From UBA12079 sp964608745 (GTDB taxonomy: Bacteria > Patescibacteriota > Minisyncoccia > Phycocordibacterales > UBA12079), in assembly GCA_964608745.1 (NCBI GenBank), contig CAZSPC010000002.1, positions 1 through 54,454 of the forward strand: a stretch of 54,454 nucleotides of DNA. Direction: 5' to 3'. A program made the translations under genes and the position numbers. Below, piece after piece: positions 23,170 through 30,345 of this stretch. Under the pieces are notes generated by a model. The model was not told the origin of the DNA. It did not search any database and was given only the letters and a program-made list of their open reading frames with translations. Positions within the stretch are counted from its first letter, which is position 1; every line of letters starts with the position of its first letter.

Positions 23170-23443
23170 CCCCGTTAGAGACTTTATGTTCTATACTTAT
23201 ATAATAAAAAGTAAAAAGGACGGTAGATTTTACACAGGTGCTACAAGTGATTTACGGAAACGTTTTAAGCTACATAATGATAATAAAGTTATAGCAACAA
23301 AAGGCAGAGGTCCTTTTGTGTTAATATACTATGAAGCATGTCTTAGTCGAGGCGATGCTTTTGCAAGAGAAAAGTATTTAAAAACAGGAATGGGTAAGCG
23401 CCATATTAGAAATCGCTTAAAACGATTCCTGTCTCTAACGGGG
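23170..23443. mobile_element. GIY-YIG gene flanked by 13-bp inverted repeats
   Basis: CCCCGTTAGAGAC (23170-23182) and GTCTCTAACGGGG (23431-23443) are perfect inverted repeats enclosing one small nuclease gene. The right repeat codes the last residues of the nuclease and its final G is the first base of the GTG start of the next gene. A related but empty pair lies at 8352-8471. Confidence 0.7.
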
Positions 23444-23446
23444 TGA
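23186..23446 (+). CDS. GIY-YIG nuclease family protein
   Basis: An 86-residue single-domain GIY-YIG nuclease. The two strands appear as YTYIIKSKK and FYTGATSD, followed by the conserved Arg in LRKRFKLHN and the metal-binding Glu in FAREKYLKTG. Such proteins are either homing endonucleases or repair nucleases. Stop TGA overlaps the next gene by 4 nt. Its inverted-repeat flanks suggest it moves as a minimal mobile unit. Confidence 0.85.
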   Translation: MFYTYIIKSKKDGRFYTGATSDLRKRFKLHNDNKVIATKGRGPFVLIYYEACLSRGDAFAREKYLKTGMGKRHIRNRLKRFLSLTG

Positions 23447-24957
23447 AACTAACCAAAACAAATTATCTTATCTACCAAGACTGCGGGAAAAATGCGTGGT
23501 TGAAAATGCATAAACCTGATGTATATTTTGAACACCCCTTGTCTGCGTTTGAAGAGGGAATTATTGAGACTGGAAATGAGGTTGATGATATGGCCCGAAA
23601 ATTATATTCGGGTGGTATTGCAGTAGAAGATAGATATGACTTTGGTTATACAAAAGAATTGATTGATAAAAGAACCCCTATTATTTATCAACCCGTTTTT
23701 GAAAGTGATAAATATCAAATCGCTTGTGATATTTTAGTGTGGAATGAAGAAACTGAAAAATATGATATACACGAAGTAAAGGCTTCAACTGCTGAGAAAA
23801 AAGACTCTAAACCCAAAAAAGCTAAAAATGAATTATATATGCGAGACTTGGCTTTTCAATATATAACTATGAAAGATGCTGGTGTTCCGGTTGGAGATTT
23901 GTATTTGAGAAGGCTTAATCCAGAATATATTCGGCGGGGTGAATTAGATGTTCATGAATTTTTTACAAAAGAAGATTTTACAGAAAGGGTTTTGGAAAGC
24001 AAAGAATTGATTAGGGTAGAAATGAAAATTGCTTATGACTATCTAATGCAGGATGAAGAGCCGGGAGGATATTGTTCATGTATTACGAAGGGACGAAATG
24101 CTCACTGCACGACTTTTGCTTATTCAAACCCTCAAGTACCTAAATATTCTGTACATGATATCTCGCGCATCGGAATGTCGAAAAGAAAATTAGAAGAATT
24201 GGTTGATAATGGTATTTTTGATATCCATGATGTACCAGATGACTTTGAATTATCCGAAAAACAACGAAATCAAGTTGATATGACAAAAGAGATGGATGAA
24301 ATTTTAGATCGAGAGGGGATTGAAGATTTTTTGGATTCTTTGGAATACCCAATTGCTTTTTTTGATTATGAAACTTATCCGTGCGCTATTCCGCGTTTTG
24401 ATGGGTATAGCCCATATAATCAAATTCCTTTTCAGTTTTCTGTTCATATTTTGGACGAGCCGGGGGGAGGATTGAGACATGAAGAATTTATTTATACAGA
24501 TACAGATAATCCAGATGAACCAATGATTAAAGCTTTGCAAGAAAAATTACCAGAAAAGGGAAGTATTGTGGCTTGGTATGCTTCTTTTGAAAAAGGAAGG
24601 AACAAAGATTTGGCCAAAAGAAATTCTCAATATGCTAAATTTTTAGAAAATTTGAATGACAGAATTGTAGACTTAGAAGATCCTTTTAAAGCGCAATTTT
24701 ATGTTCATCCAGAATTTAAAGGAAAGACATCAATTAAATATGTTTTACCCGTATTAGTGCCAGAATTGTCTTATAAAGAATTGGATATTCGGGAGGGAGC
24801 AACAGCATCCAATACTTGGAATCAAATTGTAACAGGGGAGATAACGGGCGAAGAAGCAAAAACACAAACAAAAAATTTGTTGGAATATTGTAAGTTGGAT
24901 ACACTTGCGATGGTGGAAATTTTTAAATGTTTAAAAATTTCAAGGAATAAGGAATAA
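23443..24957 (+). CDS. DUF2779 protein: Cas4-like nuclease fused to DEDD exonuclease-like domain
   Basis: A 504-residue protein matching the DUF2779 family by eye. The N-terminal part (1-250) looks like a PD-(D/E)xK nuclease of Cas4/RecB type, with CDILVWNE then HEVKAST as the D-ExK core and four Cys (Cys15 in QDCGKN, and CSC/HC around 214-225) that could hold a Fe-S cluster. A middle helix-hairpin-helix-like stretch follows. The C-terminal part has FFDYETY (about 303) and EYCKLDTLAMVEI (about 480), a DEDD-type exonuclease core. GTG start overlaps the GIY-YIG stop. No CRISPR is present. Confidence 0.85.
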   Translation: MKLTKTNYLIYQDCGKNAWLKMHKPDVYFEHPLSAFEEGIIETGNEVDDMARKLYSGGIAVEDRYDFGYTKELIDKRTPIIYQPVFESDKYQIACDILVWNEETEKYDIHEVKASTAEKKDSKPKKAKNELYMRDLAFQYITMKDAGVPVGDLYLRRLNPEYIRRGELDVHEFFTKEDFTERVLESKELIRVEMKIAYDYLMQDEEPGGYCSCITKGRNAHCTTFAYSNPQVPKYSVHDISRIGMSKRKLEELVDNGIFDIHDVPDDFELSEKQRNQVDMTKEMDEILDREGIEDFLDSLEYPIAFFDYETYPCAIPRFDGYSPYNQIPFQFSVHILDEPGGGLRHEEFIYTDTDNPDEPMIKALQEKLPEKGSIVAWYASFEKGRNKDLAKRNSQYAKFLENLNDRIVDLEDPFKAQFYVHPEFKGKTSIKYVLPVLVPELSYKELDIREGATASNTWNQIVTGEITGEEAKTQTKNLLEYCKLDTLAMVEIFKCLKISRNKE

Positions 24958-24973
24958 GGGTTAAGGGATAAGT

Positions 24974-25003
24974 AAAAAGTCGTTTTGCCTTTGGCAAAAC
25001 GAC
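24974..25003. repeat. GTCGTTTTGCC hairpin, copy 1
   Basis: AAAAAGTCGTTTTGCC, TTT, then GGCAAAACGAC. An identical 30-nt copy lies at 25701-25730, so the pair flanks the membrane protein gene 25142-25696. Confidence 0.85.
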
Positions 25004-25037
25004 CTCAGCGATTTTCAAAATTTATTAAAAAAGAAGC

Positions 25038-25085
25038 TTGACAGATGATGATGATGATGATGATGATAACCTGTATGCAGGTTAA
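25038..25085 (+). promoter_or_regulatory. Promoter with (GAT)8 microsatellite in the spacer
   Basis: TTGACA at 25038-25043 is followed directly by eight GAT units (25044-25067), then AACC. A -10-like GATAAC at 25065-25070 would give a 21-nt spacer; loss of one unit would give 18 nt. AACCTG/CAGGTT hairpin follows. This could make expression of the downstream gene phase-variable. Confidence 0.4.
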
Positions 25086-25141
25086 GTTGCAATTTCGTTG
25101 TGAAATTGTGTTTTTGAAAAATATTAAATTAGGAGAACGCG

Positions 25142-25696
25142 ATGAAATCAATTATGTTTTCAATGTTGTTAATGTTGTTTGCCGTACCTGTTTTTGCTGG
25201 AACTACGGTTATGATTGACTTGGAGCAGTTGCCAGGAGAGACTGCAAAAGCAGTTTTGGCAGCAAAAAAGAAGGTAAATGAAGATTTGCCAACAACTCCA
25301 GAAAAGGCAAAAGAATGGGCGGAAGTTGGGGAACAAATTGGAGAGGCAATCGCTGCTACAGCAAAGGCTCTCGGTGAAGAGGTAAACGATTTTGTAAAAA
25401 CACCCGTAGGAATGGGAGCAGCCTTGCTTGTTATTTGGCATGTTGTTGGTCCCGATTTGTGGGGAATTGTTGGTGGTATTCCGGCATGGATTATTATGTC
25501 CTCAATCATTCTTTGGTCTTTTCGTTACTTTCATATGTCTAAAAAGATTAAAGAAAAAGATGAAAAAGGAAATGTGTCTGTGAGATACGAAAAGATGCAT
25601 GATTTCGTATCCAATGAATCAAAAGCAGTTTCTGGTATTTGCCACGTTGTATTGTTTATTGCAAATACCATTACATTTGCTATTATTGTTTTCTGA
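25142..25696 (+). CDS. Exported membrane protein, unknown
   Basis: A 184-residue protein with a signal peptide (MKSIMFSMLLMLFAVPVFAG), an Ala/Lys/Glu-rich amphipathic stretch (residues 25-85), two close membrane helices (about 92-125) and a last one (about 163-184). Ribosome binding site AGGAGAACGCG before the ATG. The layout resembles small envelope proteins; I do not recognise the family. Flanked by identical hairpins and preceded by the GAT microsatellite promoter. Confidence 0.7.
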   Translation: MKSIMFSMLLMLFAVPVFAGTTVMIDLEQLPGETAKAVLAAKKKVNEDLPTTPEKAKEWAEVGEQIGEAIAATAKALGEEVNDFVKTPVGMGAALLVIWHVVGPDLWGIVGGIPAWIIMSSIILWSFRYFHMSKKIKEKDEKGNVSVRYEKMHDFVSNESKAVSGICHVVLFIANTITFAIIVF

Positions 25697-25700
25697 TTTT

Positions 25701-25730
25701 AAAAAGTCGTTTTGCCTTTGGCAAAACGAC
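25701..25730. terminator. GTCGTTTTGCC hairpin, copy 2, bidirectional terminator
   Basis: The hairpin is followed by TTTTCTT on + and by TTTTT on -, so it may end both the membrane protein gene and the convergent thiol oxidoreductase gene. Confidence 0.7.
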
Positions 25731-25756
25731 TTTTCTTATTTCTTATTCCTCTTTTC

Positions 25757-26434
25757 TTATTTCTCCAATGATGACTCAATCATCGCTTTCACAGCCTCAT
25801 ATGGTTGAGCTCCACTAATCACAGTTCCGTTTCCATCCTTATCAACCAAGAATGAGTGAGGTGTTCCCCTAACCCCCATTTCTACACCTGCTTGTTGTAC
25901 ATCATTAACTATTTTTGCTATTGACTCGTCAGTTAAACAAGTATTGAAAGCCTCCACATCTAATCCAATAGTTTCAGCGATAACAGGAAGTTGAGCTAAG
26001 TCTAGGCCATCATTTGACATTGTCTGGGTAAAGATTGCATCAAGATAAGCCCAAAATTTTTCTGCTCCGCCTAGTTTTCCAGCGCATTCAACAGCGATAG
26101 ATTCTTGTCGTGCATTTTGGTGAAGTTGGTCAAGGGGGAAGTGTCTAAATACAAGAGCTAATTTTCCATCTGCTCCATATTCTTCCATTAGTTTTTTCGT
26201 AGTAAAGTGGAAGTTTTTACAATATGGACATTCAATATCTGAATATTCCACAATAGTTAATTCTGCGTCTGGGCTACCAAAAATGTAATCATTTTCGGTG
26301 ATTTCAATTTTTACCTCCTCATTGCCATTGTTATCTGGTTGATTTGGCTCCGAACCATTATTTGAGGCAACTCCCCAAGCAATCAATCCGCCTGCAATCA
26401 CAATAGCGATTGGTGTTAAGATGTTATTGTTCAT
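25757..26434 (-). CDS. Membrane-anchored DsbA-like thiol-disulfide oxidoreductase
   Basis: A 225-residue protein: N-terminal membrane anchor (residues 7-24), Asn/Asp-rich linker, then a thioredoxin fold of the DsbA/PF13462 type. The active site is Cys69-Pro-Tyr-Cys72 in DIECPYCKNF, and the cis-Pro loop is RGTPHSF. The helical insertion between them contains two further Cys. Length and domain fit extracytoplasmic disulfide formation. The frame is open 25 codons further upstream, but those residues would add a second hydrophobic segment; I prefer the ATG at 26434. Confidence 0.9.
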   Translation of the reverse strand: MNNNILTPIAIVIAGGLIAWGVASNNGSEPNQPDNNGNEEVKIEITENDYIFGSPDAELTIVEYSDIECPYCKNFHFTTKKLMEEYGADGKLALVFRHFPLDQLHQNARQESIAVECAGKLGGAEKFWAYLDAIFTQTMSNDGLDLAQLPVIAETIGLDVEAFNTCLTDESIAKIVNDVQQAGVEMGVRGTPHSFLVDKDGNGTVISGAQPYEAVKAMIESSLEK

Positions 26435-26559
26435 ATTTTTGTTTATTTTTGTAAATCTAATAATAAATATAAGTGTTAGTAGTATAGCAGAAAATGAATC
26501 AAGAATCACGAATTATGAATCATGATATTGAAAATTGGTAAATGAAAATTCACTTTTTA

Positions 26560-27138
26560 CTAAAAAAGTGACTGGCTCATTCCATTATCTTCTTTTTCCT
26601 CCCATTCGCTTGTATCAATATCAATTTCTTTTATTTTGTGAGTAATTCTATCTTTGTATTTTAGTTTTTTATTTTTTAATGCGTAATCATAAATTTCTTT
26701 GGTGATTTTAACATCATCAAGACAATATTTTTCAATTTTATCTATTTCACCAGAATTCCACCATTTTATAGCATCCAAGCCGTTACCTGATTTGTTGATA
26801 CCAAGAGTTGCTTCTGCGATTGTGTCTAATTTAATTCTTTTGCCGAGAGAGTTTTTGACTTCTTTCAGCAGGTCAAGACTTTTGATATTAGTTAAATCGC
26901 CATGATAATATTTATTTAAAATAGGAATATCAAAATGATCAGAATTATAACCAATTAGCACATCAGCTGATTCCAAAAGAGGCCAAAGTCTATCCAAATC
27001 GTCATGCATAAATGTATCGTATTCGTCAGTTTCGGTGTCGTAGGTACAAAGCAAAGACACATCTAAATCAACCGGGTCGTTTGAACCGACATCTTCAAAG
27101 GTATTTCTAGTTTCTATATCAAAAATGATTTTTTTCAT
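26560..27138 (-). CDS. RNase H-like predicted exonuclease (YprB-type)
   Basis: A 192-residue protein with the DEDD fold: Asp7 and Glu9 in IFDIETRN, Asp in GYNSDHFDIPIL, and the final motif YCLDDVKITKEIYDY, in which the Tyr-x-x-x-Asp pattern indicates DEDDy type. It resembles PF13482 proteins. It probably degrades single-stranded nucleic acid. Overlaps no neighbour. Confidence 0.85.
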   Translation of the reverse strand: MKKIIFDIETRNTFEDVGSNDPVDLDVSLLCTYDTETDEYDTFMHDDLDRLWPLLESADVLIGYNSDHFDIPILNKYYHGDLTNIKSLDLLKEVKNSLGKRIKLDTIAEATLGINKSGNGLDAIKWWNSGEIDKIEKYCLDDVKITKEIYDYALKNKKLKYKDRITHKIKEIDIDTSEWEEKEDNGMSQSLF

Positions 27139-27168
27139 AAGTTGTTAGATTGTATCAAAATAGGACCA

Positions 27169-27450
27169 ATAAAAAAAGCCCTCGACTAGTATGTGTATTG
27201 TAATTACGCATAAGTAGTCCGTCAGGGCTTTTGGCGAGTTTGTTCTTCGGGTTGCCCTCCCGATGTTGGTGCACCATTTCTCATATGCATACAGCCTGAT
27301 GGATAATGATGCAACAGAACTTTGTTCTGTTAATTCTGCCAACCGTAGCTGGCATGCAAGAACATTCCATCCGGAATTAATACTTAATATTAATTCAAGT
27401 GAACTTCATGAATTTGCCTCCTTGTAGGCGCTTTCATATTTCTTGTTAGC
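27169..27450 (-). ncRNA. Candidate structured ncRNA or leader
   Basis: On the - strand, TTGACA (27477-27482) and a weak -10 (AGTATA-like, about 27456) precede about 280 nt with no long ORF, ending in a terminator (AGCCCT...AGGGCT then TTTTTTT, 27169-27229). Several hairpins are visible: AATTCA/TGAATT, TGCCA/TGGCA, AACAGAAC/GTTCTGTT and CGGG/CCCG. A strong GGAGG lies before a five-codon ORF (ATG to TGA) near the 5' end. No known RNA family is recognised. Confidence 0.45.
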
Positions 27451-27518
27451 TTATATACTAACATATTATAAATATTTGTCAAGTAGATTTGATTTGTTTT
27501 TCTCATATACTTTAATAT

Positions 27519-28298
27519 ATGAGAGGGGTATTAGAATTATATAAAAAAGAAGGTGAGACGCCGTTGGAATGTATTGAACGATTTAGGGGTGAAAATCCTG
27601 AGTATAAAAACGAAAAAATGACATATGCAGGACGACTTGATCCGATGGCCGAAGGTGTTTTGTTGGTGCTTGTGGGGGATGAATGCAAAAAAAAGCAAAA
27701 ATATCTTGGTTTGGATAAGGAATACGAATTTGAAATTCTTTGGGGATTTCAAACAGATACTTATGATATTCTTGGTATCCCACAAATCTCATTCTTACAT
27801 TCTCGAGAATGTAAGAATGAGAAAATTAGTAAAAATCTATTCTCATATTCTCGAGAATATGAGAATGAATTGATTGGTGAATTAAAGAAAATCAAAGGAA
27901 AATCTATGCAAAAATATCCCCCATATTCTTCGATGACAGTAAAAGGAAAACAACTTCATCAATGGGCGAGAGAAGACAGGTTGGATGAGATTGAAATTCC
28001 GGAGAGAGAAGTTGAAATATACAACATTGAATTTTTAGGGAATAGGGAAATTAATTCAAAAAATTTATTAGAAAATATTACAGAAAGGATTGAAAAAATA
28101 TCAGGTGATTTTCGACAAGACGAAATAAAGAAAGGTTGGAAAGATTTGTTAGAAAAAAGTCAAAAAAATTTTTTGATTTCTAAATTTAAAATTAAATGTT
28201 CAAGCGGGACATATGTTAGGGAAATTGCAAGCGATTTGGGTGGCAAGTTGGGCGTAGGAGCAGTAGCTTTTTCTATCAAAAGAACAAAAATTTTTTAA
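27519..28298 (+). CDS. truB: tRNA pseudouridine(55) synthase with palindromic insert
   Basis: A 259-residue TruB. The catalytic motif GRLDPMAEGVLL holds the Asp nucleophile, followed by KEYEFEILWGFQTDTYD and, later, KYPPYSSMTVKGKQLHQWAR. TruB makes pseudouridine 55 in the tRNA T-loop. Between TDTYD and GELKKIKGKSMQKYPP there is an extra stretch whose DNA is two adjacent perfect palindromes (27787-27822 and 27839-27866), coding the related strings FLHSRECKNE and LFSYSREYENE. TATACT (27506-27511) lies 7 nt before the ATG. Confidence 0.93.
   Translation: MRGVLELYKKEGETPLECIERFRGENPEYKNEKMTYAGRLDPMAEGVLLVLVGDECKKKQKYLGLDKEYEFEILWGFQTDTYDILGIPQISFLHSRECKNEKISKNLFSYSREYENELIGELKKIKGKSMQKYPPYSSMTVKGKQLHQWAREDRLDEIEIPEREVEIYNIEFLGNREINSKNLLENITERIEKISGDFRQDEIKKGWKDLLEKSQKNFLISKFKIKCSSGTYVREIASDLGGKLGVGAVAFSIKRTKIF
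27787..27822. repeat. 36-bp perfect palindrome in truB
   Basis: TCTCATTCTTACATTCTC followed by its exact complement with no loop; centre CTCGAG. Confidence 0.9.
27839..27866. repeat. 28-bp perfect palindrome in truB
   Basis: ATTCTCATATTCTC followed by its exact complement; shares the ATTCTCGAGAAT core with the first palindrome. Confidence 0.9.
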
Positions 28299-28432
28299 AA
28301 AAAGATTGTAAAATAGTAGGGGTCCGACCTCTACTATTATTTTGCAAAAAACAATTGACTTAACATAGCTAATTGTGATATATTGTTTTCGGAAAGTAGT
28401 ACTGGTTTAAAAAATAAAAATAGGAGAGAAAT

Positions 28433-28720
28433 ATGAAGAAAAACTGCGTTTGTGTGGAAGAAGGGCAAGAAGTTGTAGTTTCAGCTCCGGTTGAAGGAGT
28501 TCAGTATCTGCAAACTTGTATTGGGGTGGTTTCTGATGGGGGTGTGAAATTATCTCCCAATTCAGAACCAATTAAGGGATGCCCTTGTCATCCTGATGAG
28601 ACGGGATATCTCAATCAGTATGGTTGGGATAGTTTTCTTCGTAGTATGAATGTTATGGGTCGGGTTGTTTACTCTGGTCTTAAATCAAAAGATGGTAAGA
28701 TCGGTGTTGTTTCTTTTTGA
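28433..28720 (+). CDS. Small protein, paralog 1 of a tandem pair
   Basis: A 95-residue protein with five Cys (NCVCVEE, QTCIGV, KGCPCHP). Its C-terminal half shares the pattern DET.YL..YGW......M..GR.VYSG with the next gene, so the two arose by tandem duplication. Ribosome binding site AGGAGAG, 7 nt from ATG. A promoter-like TTGACT at about 28354 precedes it. Family not recognised. Confidence 0.7.
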   Translation: MKKNCVCVEEGQEVVVSAPVEGVQYLQTCIGVVSDGGVKLSPNSEPIKGCPCHPDETGYLNQYGWDSFLRSMNVMGRVVYSGLKSKDGKIGVVSF

Positions 28721-28755
28721 TAAATCAAAAGAATTATTTAAACAAGGGAGAAAAA

Positions 28756-29040
28756 ATGGAAAAGGGTAGATATATTGTTGTTTCTGTAAATATTCGTGGT
28801 ATTGGAAGAAAGACTTGTATTGTCAGAATGGCAGAAGGTGGAAAAGTTTTTATTTCTGAAAAAGAAACTCTGAATAACTTTACCCCCCTGCAAGATGAAA
28901 CCACCTACCTCCAAACATATGGTTGGGAACCTTTGGTTGAAAAAATGACCATGGATGGTCGAGATGTTTACTCCGGCTTCAACGGTCGGGGTGGTTCCGG
29001 AAAAATTACACGGGTAGAGCCGTGTAAAAATATAAACTAA
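28756..29040 (+). CDS. Small protein, paralog 2 of a tandem pair
   Basis: A 94-residue protein (MEKGRYIVVSVNIRG start) related to the previous gene through LQDETTYLQTYGWEPL and MDGRDVYSGF. It lacks most of the Cys of paralog 1. Start chosen at ATG 28756 because AAGGGAG lies 6 nt before it; an upstream in-frame start would overlap the previous gene. Followed by a strong terminator. Confidence 0.7.
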   Translation: MEKGRYIVVSVNIRGIGRKTCIVRMAEGGKVFISEKETLNNFTPLQDETTYLQTYGWEPLVEKMTMDGRDVYSGFNGRGGSGKITRVEPCKNIN

Positions 29041-29043
29041 AAC

Positions 29044-29078
29044 AAAGCCTGTGCGGGTTACCGCACAGGCTTCTATTA
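29044..29078 (+). terminator. Rho-independent terminator
   Basis: AAGCCTGTGCGG, GTTA, CCGCACAGGCTT, then a T-rich run. Confidence 0.9.
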
Positions 29079-29094
29079 TTTTTATTCAAGTTAT

Positions 29095-29550
29095 TTAAAT
29101 TCGGTGTAATAAATTATTTCTTGTTACGAAATCAGTCAATACATCCTGCTGGGCGACAAAACGGATAATATCATCCATTGTGATAATAATAATTATTGTC
29201 AGAATCATAACAAAAATTGTTGTTATGATTTTTTGTTTGGTTTGTAGTTTCGTTTCTACCCAAAGATTATATAAAACAACAATGGCTGAAAGACTAATGG
29301 TGAATGGAATGATGAGGGTAATGACAAATATTGCTCCCCAGAACATATATGCTAATCCAAGAAGTGGAGTAGATAATCGGAATGTATAGAATAAAAATTT
29401 TATTGCAAGGATAATGTTGTCAAAGTAATAAAAAGCAGAGTATAAAAACAATAATAGATATGGAATCGTCAAAAAAGAATACCAATTGTTTGCAAAATAG
29501 AAATTGGTTAATTTTTTTCTTAAATTTTCTTTTTTTTCTTCGTCTGACAT
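29095..29550 (-). CDS. Membrane protein, unknown
   Basis: A 151-residue protein with a charged N-terminus (MSDEEKKENLRKKL) and four membrane helices (about 23-42, 50-65, 73-95, 107-130). No motif that names a family. It starts 17 nt after the end of hsp20 on the same strand, so it may be in its operon. Confidence 0.65.
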   Translation of the reverse strand: MSDEEKKENLRKKLTNFYFANNWYSFLTIPYLLLFLYSAFYYFDNIILAIKFLFYTFRLSTPLLGLAYMFWGAIFVITLIIPFTISLSAIVVLYNLWVETKLQTKQKIITTIFVMILTIIIIITMDDIIRFVAQQDVLTDFVTRNNLLHRI

Positions 29551-29567
29551 AATAAGTAAGGTTTTAA

Positions 29568-30041
29568 TTATTTAACTTTCAATTGAGTTTTTCTGGCCTT
29601 GTCGACTTTTGGAAGTTTAATTGTAAGAAGTCCGTGTTTTTCTTTTGCAACTGCGTGATCGATGTCTACCTCTTCCGGCAGTGTTATTGTTCGTGAAAAT
29701 GAACCCCAATACAGTTCTTTTGCGAAATAGTCATCTTGTGAAATAATATGTTTTTCTTCCCTTGTCCCAGCAACTGTAAATGTATCTCTTGTAATAGAAA
29801 TATCTAAGTCATCTGGGTGAACTCCCGCAACCATAGTTTTTACCACGATACTATCTGGGGTTTCGTAAACATCAATAGCAAGTTCACAATCTGTCGACTC
29901 TTCTTCTGGCCAACTCTGTGTTTCTTCTGCGTTTTCTATTTCGTCCACTTTTTCTTCTTTTGGTTCATCAAAGGCATCGAATGAGTCGTTTTCATCCTCT
30001 ATGTTTATAGCCCCGGTTAATTTTTCAAAAAATGATTTCAT
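29568..30041 (-). CDS. Hsp20/alpha-crystallin small heat shock protein
   Basis: A 157-residue small heat shock protein. An acidic N-terminal arm (residues 15-50) precedes the alpha-crystallin domain (about 52-150) with CELAIDVYETPDSIVVKTMV, the IxITRDTFTVAG strand pair and GLLTIKLPK. A C-terminal IxI motif is not obvious. It prevents aggregation of unfolded proteins. The start codon is the last triplet of an 11-bp hairpin (30039-30077), a layout that could work as an RNA thermometer. Confidence 0.92.
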   Translation of the reverse strand: MKSFFEKLTGAINIEDENDSFDAFDEPKEEKVDEIENAEETQSWPEEESTDCELAIDVYETPDSIVVKTMVAGVHPDDLDISITRDTFTVAGTREEKHIISQDDYFAKELYWGSFSRTITLPEEVDIDHAVAKEKHGLLTIKLPKVDKARKTQLKVK

Positions 30042-30077
30042 ATTTCACTTACGAACGAAGTGAGTTAGTGAAATATG
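30039..30077 (-). promoter_or_regulatory. Hairpin enclosing hsp20 start codon (candidate RNA thermometer)
   Basis: In the mRNA, CATATTTCACT pairs with AGTGAAATATG, whose last three bases are the start codon. The loop is ACTCACTTCGTTCGTA-like. A closely related hairpin encloses the ATG of the small gene at 51646. Confidence 0.5.
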
Positions 30078-30082
30078 ACCCA

Positions 30083-30310
30083 GCTGTATCTTTTATAAAA
30101 TTTATTTTATAAAAGTACGGCTGTGGTTTGTTTCCTAAATCACACGCTCTATTATTTATAATTTAAACTATTTTTTATATTTATAACCCTGTTAAATACG
30201 ATTTAACTCCCTACGGTCGTTAAATCTAGCTTTCAGATTTTTGATAAGATTAAAAAAGTAAAAATTTTTTAATCTTATCAAAAATCTGAAAGGCTGATTA
30301 ACAGGGTTAA
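30083..30310. repeat. Stack of long inverted repeats upstream of hsp20
   Basis: First, CAGC.GTA.CTTTTATAAAA and its complement (30083-30125). Then a composite bounded by TAACCCTGTTA (30186) and TAACAGGGTTA (30300), with an inner pair of about 27 nt (CTTTCAGATTTTTGATAAGA and continuing) that is perfectly complementary. No ORF is seen here. Confidence 0.8.
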
Positions 30311-30345
30311 GAAAAATATAGTCGCTGTCGCTCCTTATTTTTCTA
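30308..30345. repeat. AGAAAAATA hairpin spanning the PrsW-like stop codon
   Basis: AGAAAAATA and TATTTTTCT flank a GC-rich tip (GTCGCTGTCGCTCC). The last codons and stop of the protease gene lie in one arm. Confidence 0.6.

Noticed and set aside
27145..27342. Open frame of 65 codons on the - strand
   Set aside because: Starts inside a hairpin-rich region, has no ribosome binding site and runs through the terminator.
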